Positions 57,739 to 64,000 of a stretch of DNA of 64,000 nt are shown one piece after another. This stretch comes from Glandiceps talaboti (Eukaryota > Hemichordata > Enteropneusta > Spengelidae): contig NC_135566.1 in the NCBI RefSeq assembly GCF_964340395.1, positions 11,962,001-12,026,000 on the forward strand, in the 5' to 3' direction. Both the position numbers and the translations under genes were made by a program. Every line of letters begins with the position of its first letter. The stretch's first letter is position 1. The notes beneath the pieces were generated by a model. The model did no database searches and was not told where the DNA came from. It saw only the letters and a list, made by a program, of their open reading frames with translations.

Positions 57739-60700
57739 CAAAAACTGATTTGTAAAATCTAGACGTCGGAGGGATGATATACACCATACAAACTGTAATC
57801 GTGATAACAAATCAATTGATATACCAAATATGTTCTATACATTTCATACAAAGGGCTTTTAATTGAAATAATGTTAACATCTGTGTTTTCCCATTTTCTG
57901 TTCAAAATCTGACATATTTGTACTGTCAATCATAGACCACAGACATAATAGCATTTTTCCAAAAGGTATGTATCTAATCGTCAAATTAGATTGAAACTGA
58001 CCACACGTCGCAACTTACTACCTGTAGTACATCCAACAACAATTGTACAATCGATATGGTTTAAAATCTATGAAATTCTGAAGACTACCTAAACAAGAAG
58101 AGAAACTCGCCCAGGATTTGTTAAACTTTTAAGATCACTGATTCCCTACATTATAAAAGCGATCAAGCCAAGAAACATGGAGTGTTGAATACGTCATTAC
58201 CCAGATTTCACAGTCATGGTTAAATTAGTAATTATGCTGTCAGCTGCTTGCAAGAAACACGATCTTTGCCATTACGCTTTGTTGAAGGCCGATAGATTAA
58301 TTGAAATGATTTCTTTCAATTCGTATCCAGTTGCGTTTCAGTGGATGTATTTTTGCTGAATTGAAATGGTTATAACTGTCGTGTAATTACCACCAAACGG
58401 GGTCCCCGGTGAATAGTTTCCAATCATTTATCATGTACGCATGTACAGGATTCGTTTATCTTCTTCAACATTTGCACAAGTGCTGTACTTTCAATACACT
58501 ACCATAGAACATTACAATACACATGACACCGTGTTCGAATATCCTCATTTTAACGACGAATTAATCGACAAATACAGATATATAGAAACCATCAAACATC
58601 GCCATTCCAAAGAAATAACTGTATCTTTGCAAAGAAAAATTGATTTGGTGAATATCAAAAAAAAAAAGAATTAAATGGAAAAATGTTGTAACATTTCTTC
58701 TTTGTGTGGGCTATTATCACGTGACCAACATCATTGCGTTTCATCACTTCCGTTACTCGGATTAGAGTTTCTATATCCATTAACAAGTAAGTTAAGGAAG
58801 CATTTTACATTTAACAATAACTAATATAAAATAATTTAACCAAATATGAACACAATCGAGTATCACAAGAAAATATTGTATGTTGTTATAATTATATTAA
58901 CACACAGTGTATAAATAGGCCTCAGTTTGCCTTCATGGTCATAATGAAGACATTGCCAGCATTCTGTGATCACGGTCGAGATTTAAATACTTTGCATCGA
59001 TTGAGTGCTCAGGGCATTGCACTGAAATTTATCTTATTAATCAATGGCGATTTGACAGGAACAAAATATTCTGTTGACGAGATCTATTTACATAAAAACA
59101 TCTGTTTAACCTCGGGCCTTCATCTATGTTTGTGTATTAGGTAGGATTATGTTTTACCATGCTTTTATCTGAAAATATTCTATCCGTACCGATTCCACCA
59201 TTACACAGGTCAGAATATGTCTTGCTTAAGGTAATCCTGCTTTCCGCTAACCAGTTTTTAAGCCTGTGTATCGAGGTCACCGACAGTGACTCATTGACAC
59301 ATGTGTGTGTGTGTGGACTGCACGTAGTTTTGTGAATTATGTCCACAGCTATGGTGTCGGGATATTAGCTTAAACACTTGAAATAATTACCAGCTAGATA
59401 AAATTTGTGAGCAAGTTTCCTGAACACTGAGTTATTAATCATCAAGGCGGTATATGTTCATTTCATTTCGATCATGTATATTTCGGGGGCAAAAAGAAAG
59501 AAAATAAAGACAGATTCATTCATGCGAATTACATGGTTACCTTTGGTAATTGGGGTTAAAGAGTTATCATGTGAAATATTCGATTAGAGAGGTAAAATTC
59601 ATGTTGGTAGATATTTGCTTAGGTTTTCGCTTGAGCTATAGTCCATGGTATCGGGTAATGAAATCGACTACTATGACAAGCAGTAATTTACCGCCAGCTC
59701 GTATTCTGCACTGTGACGGACCAATTCATCATCCTCCGAACAAGTGGATCCGATATCATGCAATTGACATAGTAACTTGTCATGTTCACGTTCCGCTTGA
59801 CCAAATGTTTAGGAGTTTCCCCGGCTTCAAGTCAAACTTACATAAATCTTGATAATTTAAACGCTCTACTATTTCCGTGTGCTTGTCACGGTTAGAATTC
59901 TTATCAGGAATGGGAGAGTATGTGAGCAATTACTATTATTAATTCAATCAATATTTATCTCTGAGAGATACACTAAGAATATAAAGCGATGACGAAAAAT
60001 GAATTATGTCGAAATTACTTTAATAATTTAATTTGTTTAGTTATATATATTATATTCATTTTTCTATACATACATCAAAAACGTTACGCCTGGCTACTAA
60101 TTGGAGATCACTTATTTAACCATGGTAGAAATGTTTCCGCCCCAATGAACACAACTTGATTAAGAAATTCATTCCAATGCATATACTATTAAACCAAAAC
60201 ACATTTCTTCCAATATTATTGCCATTGAATAATCAAGCTAAAAGTGCATCAAACCATTGATGGACTCAGATTTAGCTGTTGTCTATAGACCTAACGACTG
60301 CCATGACTATGTACTTTGCAATCTATAGAATTGACGACTATCCTGCCTCTGTACTTTGCATGTTATCTATAAAATTGACGACTACCATGGTTCTGTACTT
60401 TTCTCGAACGATACAATCAGTTCATTTCCCTCTACGAGATAATCAAGAGCGTTTCCTTGTTCATGTCAATTTCTCCATGAGTAGATTTCACTTGTATGGT
60501 TATTTATGATAATTTAGCCCCGAGACTAATTAAGTCAGGTCGTTTATATGCCATCTAATCTTCGCAATGCCAATAACAAAACGTGCCAGGGTTAAAAATA
60601 TATAATGAATGTATGCCAATTTGCATAGGGAAGCAGTCTGAGTATATTGCACTTGTCTGATTTCGTTTTTGAATATTTATTAGATTTAGTCTGTTTTGAT

Positions 60701-61734
60701 TATCATTTCCTCTGTTCAGAAATTGATATTGCACTCCTGGGAACTGTAGGAATAAATCGGCTTTCCCTATACCTCACCATTAGTCATATTCATCATCTAA
60801 AGTGAAATCAACCGTATCTGGTTGTGTTGGCAAGCTATAGTGTATGCACAATGTAAATATACATCGATCTTTGATCATGTTAGACTTATCTCTATCTGTT
60901 CAACACTTTTGTTCGTGTTTGTACTTTACTACTTTGTCAGACCAATACCTGTGCTCATCACGTGACCAGTGACGTGATAACGTATATTCCAATACTACAG
61001 TGATGAGTTAAATGTAGACGTTCAGTTGTTATGACGCCTGGACTGCTTTCTTCTGAAATACGAAACAGTTACTATATAGACAGCGAACGACCACACACCA
61101 TATGCACAATGTACATGTTCTCGGTGTGACCTCAATCTAATAGAGATATGTGGCATTTTAACAATCATCTCTACCACACTATATTATTGCAGCTGTCTCC
61201 TGCCTTGAGCTGAACGTATGATTAAGAATATGCCTCATTCCCGTTTAATATGCAATTAAGCAATTTAAAAGTGTTAGTGGTTAAAAAAAGCTATGGAAAT
61301 CAATGTTCTGTAGAGCTGTTAGATGTTGTTAAGTCGCAAGGGATCTGCCTTAAATGAACCCGATCTGATCATTAAAGTAATGCATTTTCCAAGTTCTTTC
61401 TGCCCCGTATGTCTCTTCTGAATTCTGTAGTGTCTTTTCTGCAAAGAAGTATAATACTTCGTCCACAATAATTCTTTAACGACGCGTCTAATCTAGTAGT
61501 TTGTGGCTTTCAATTTGTTGTTTTATTTGATAAGTATTAAGTATGAAGTAGGCATCCCTTGTACTATTATTTGTGAATTCACCAAGTGTATTTATCAGCT
61601 TGCACATCGGCCTTCGTTTAAATAATTGTTTCATATGCAAAATGTAATTAGGTAATAGTTTAGGTTATCATTGAAGTCTAGTATCAAGATCTTTGTTACT
61701 TCTGTCAGTGAATATCAATTAGGTGATGTACATA

Positions 61735-62430
61735 ATGCCGGTACGTTTTAGAAAACATACCAGACGAACACTGAATGAGGTTAGAACATCACAAAGAATG
61801 AATATCAATGAAGTAATTTACATAAACCGTAATGTTTAGAAAACATACCAGACGAACACTGAATACGGTTAGAACATCACAAAGAATGAATATCAATGAA
61901 GTAATTTACATAAACCGTAATGTTTAGAAAACTTACCAGACGAACACTGAATGCGGTTAGAACATCACAGAGAATGACTATCAATGAAGTAATTTACATA
62001 AACCGTAATGTTTGGCGATACTTTTTAGAAAACATACCAGACGAACACCGAGTTAGAACATCACAAAGAATGAATATCAATGAAGTAATTTACATAAACC
62101 TAAATATTTGGCGATACTCTTTAGAAAACACACCAGACGAAGAATGAGTGAAGTTAAAATTTTATAAAGGATAAATAACAATGAGGTAATTTGCATATTT
62201 GGTTATATTTTTATATAACCACCAAACAGCAATATAAATAAGATTAGAGAAAATAATGGCAATAATGTGAATTACATAAATTCAACTCTTTGACGATACG
62301 TTTGGCAAAACATACCAAACCTAGAGCAAATCAACTTAAATATAACAAATGAATAACGTTTTAGGTAATTTACGTAAATTCAACTGTTTGGCGATATTTT
62401 CAGAAAACATATCAATTGCAGACTGAGTGA
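61735..62430. repeat. ~88-100-bp tandem repeat, 7-8 units, decaying rightward
   Basis: GAAAACATACCAGACGAACA recurs at ~61751, 61838, 61926, 62027 and 62122, with weaker copies near 62305 and 62400. Units share AATATCAATGAAGTAATTTA then CATAAACCGTAATGTTT. Later units gain TTGGCGATACT. Confidence 0.93.
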
Positions 62431-64000
62431 TGTTAAACTATTATAATCAAGGTCAAATTTGAATACATTTGTTCCAATGACTTGTGCATGTGTTACCAAG
62501 CTCTTTAGTTCTTTTTGACATTTATTAATGATTTGATTCGAATAGAAAAGGGAGAAACTATCATCGTTATTGTTACGAACAGATGTCCATGAGATGTCTA
62601 TACAATAAATGTCATTTATGGTCAGGTCGTTTAGGGCCAACAAATACAACACTGTGTGTGCAAACACACAATAGGCGATAGAGACACAGACGTAAAAAGT
62701 ACATTTCCGAGTATCACTCATCATCTAGTACTTTCATCCAACAATAAAGCTGACAGGTACACTTTAATGCATTTAATTCGTAACTTCTTTGTTTTCATAC
62801 TCTCAAAATATTTTACTGACCCATTTTATTCTTGATAGTCGTATGGGTTTTTTTTCTGTTCTTCAGACATAATCAACGGGCAGATTTGTGGTTTTCATTA
62901 ATTATATGTTGTTTCAGACCAAAAACTATGTTTTAAACAGAATCACCCCAAATCAGTTCTTATGTGCCGTCCCACCGGTGGTGAAGGATAGCTGCCCTCC
63001 TTCCCTCTCTCCCACTGGGTTTCAACTTGCCTGCCAGCCCTCTGTCCACCCAATATTGAGAATGATTTACCCACTCTCCACCAGGAAAACGTTTGGTATC
63101 CACTATAGCAAACTCTGTGGTATCTACTATACCAACAATTAATTTTGATGTACACAATATGTGCCTTGCCTCCCACAATTCCATGTTTTCACCTCCCACA
63201 CTATCAAAACAAGTACTTCCCAACACAATTCTTAGATTTGCTCCCCTCCCGTTACCCATCGAAAAAAGTCCCCTCCCACTGAAATATTGCGTAAAAACAT
63301 CTTTTCGCATGAACAAGTTCGTTGTCAGCACACGTGTTCTTGGATGGCCACAATTTTTAAGTTAGAGAGAACTCTACTGACGGTTACATATTCCAACTTT
63401 GCACAGTTACATAAAGTTCATGTAGTGTAGTATTGATATCGATTTGTATGCAATGACTCTATGGCATCGTTTGTGTGATATGATCATAATGACAATGACA
63501 ATGACAATGACAATGTGAACTCAAAACTTGTCTAATGCTCTAATCTGTGTGGGTTGTTTTTTTCTCACTTAATAATTTTACATCACAATCTTCAAAGTTT
63601 TGGTTATCTCTTCCAAAACTTACTCTTTACTGGTGAAAATATTGCAATAATTGTTATCCTAGGTTTTTGAAATGGTAGTACATTTTTATCATAGCAAAAA
63701 AAGTGTAAGAAAATAAAAACCATTAATACAAGTGTTTCATGACCCTACACCATTGCTTTCGTGATACGCCCATAATGTCAAAGACAATCATGACAATGTG
63801 TACTTATAAAACATGTCTCATCGAATATTCAAGTTTGTTGACGCTATGGATGTCATGGTTACGAGTGAGGATTGAATGTGTCGATAAGTAGAATAACAAA
63901 AGTAATTTTCAAATACAACAAATACAACGCAGAGAAAATGTTCAGATCTGAATTATCACTATGCCCCTATAAAAATGGCATGGTTGAATTTATTATGCAA

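Noticed and set aside
57356-57787. Repeat protein frames of the type MVTCFSLY / KHVTIYRL
   Set aside because: A 24-bp minisatellite period divisible by three keeps frames open on both strands.
59550-59852. 100-codon + strand frame
   Set aside because: No domain, no splice or promoter signals; length is within chance for 64 kb.

Overview
This window is from an animal (metazoan) nuclear genome. Genes are split by GT-AG introns, intergenic DNA is AT-rich, and simple repeats are very dense: (TA)n, (CA)n, (TGTA)n, (ATTC)n, (GA)n, plus several minisatellites. The protein families (a YPEL Yippee-like protein and a HAD-APH-acyl-CoA dehydrogenase fusion of the ACAD10 type) are animal. The repeat style suggests a marine invertebrate, but I cannot name the species. 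Nothing prokaryotic or viral was seen.

Layout: (1) 1-5,933, + strand: the last three coding exons of a YPEL1-4-type gene; its 5' exons lie left of the window. (2) 5,934-17,100: intergenic, no recognisable gene, with a poly-C tract, microsatellites and two inverted-repeat elements. (3) 17,150-20,183, + strand: a compact gene with a TATA-like promoter, a probable 5' UTR exon and three coding exons. It encodes a 246-residue predicted tail-anchored protein that I do not recognise. (4) 20,184-25,156: intergenic, with a 23-bp minisatellite and a strong hairpin between two long (TA)n tracts. (5) 25,157-45,8xx, - strand: a complete ACAD10-like gene, 18 coding exons, 1,073 residues, all phases consistent. 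It joins a HAD-like domain, an aminoglycoside-phosphotransferase (APH)-like kinase domain and an acyl-CoA dehydrogenase domain. Its introns hold a 2,056-bp TIR element ending at the exon-9 splice donor, a 1.7-kb satellite with a 783-bp higher-order period, and two of the three copies of a dispersed ~340-bp repeat. (6) 45.8-64.0 kb: mostly non-coding. Two candidate + strand first exons (47,024 and 49,876) may start genes that continue beyond the right edge. Minisatellites here include ten CACGTG E-boxes at 24-bp spacing.

The genes do not form an operon or pathway. ACAD10 is a mitochondrial or peroxisomal fatty-acid catabolic enzyme, YPEL is a small zinc-binding protein linked to E3-ligase and cytoskeletal functions, and the third protein is an orphan membrane-anchored protein. 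The most unusual observations are: TIR-type element ends forming the +5 onward part of splice donors in the ACAD10-like gene (one well supported, one possible); the nested intronic satellite; the E-box array; the orphan tail-anchored gene; and a partial exon duplication carrying a second donor.
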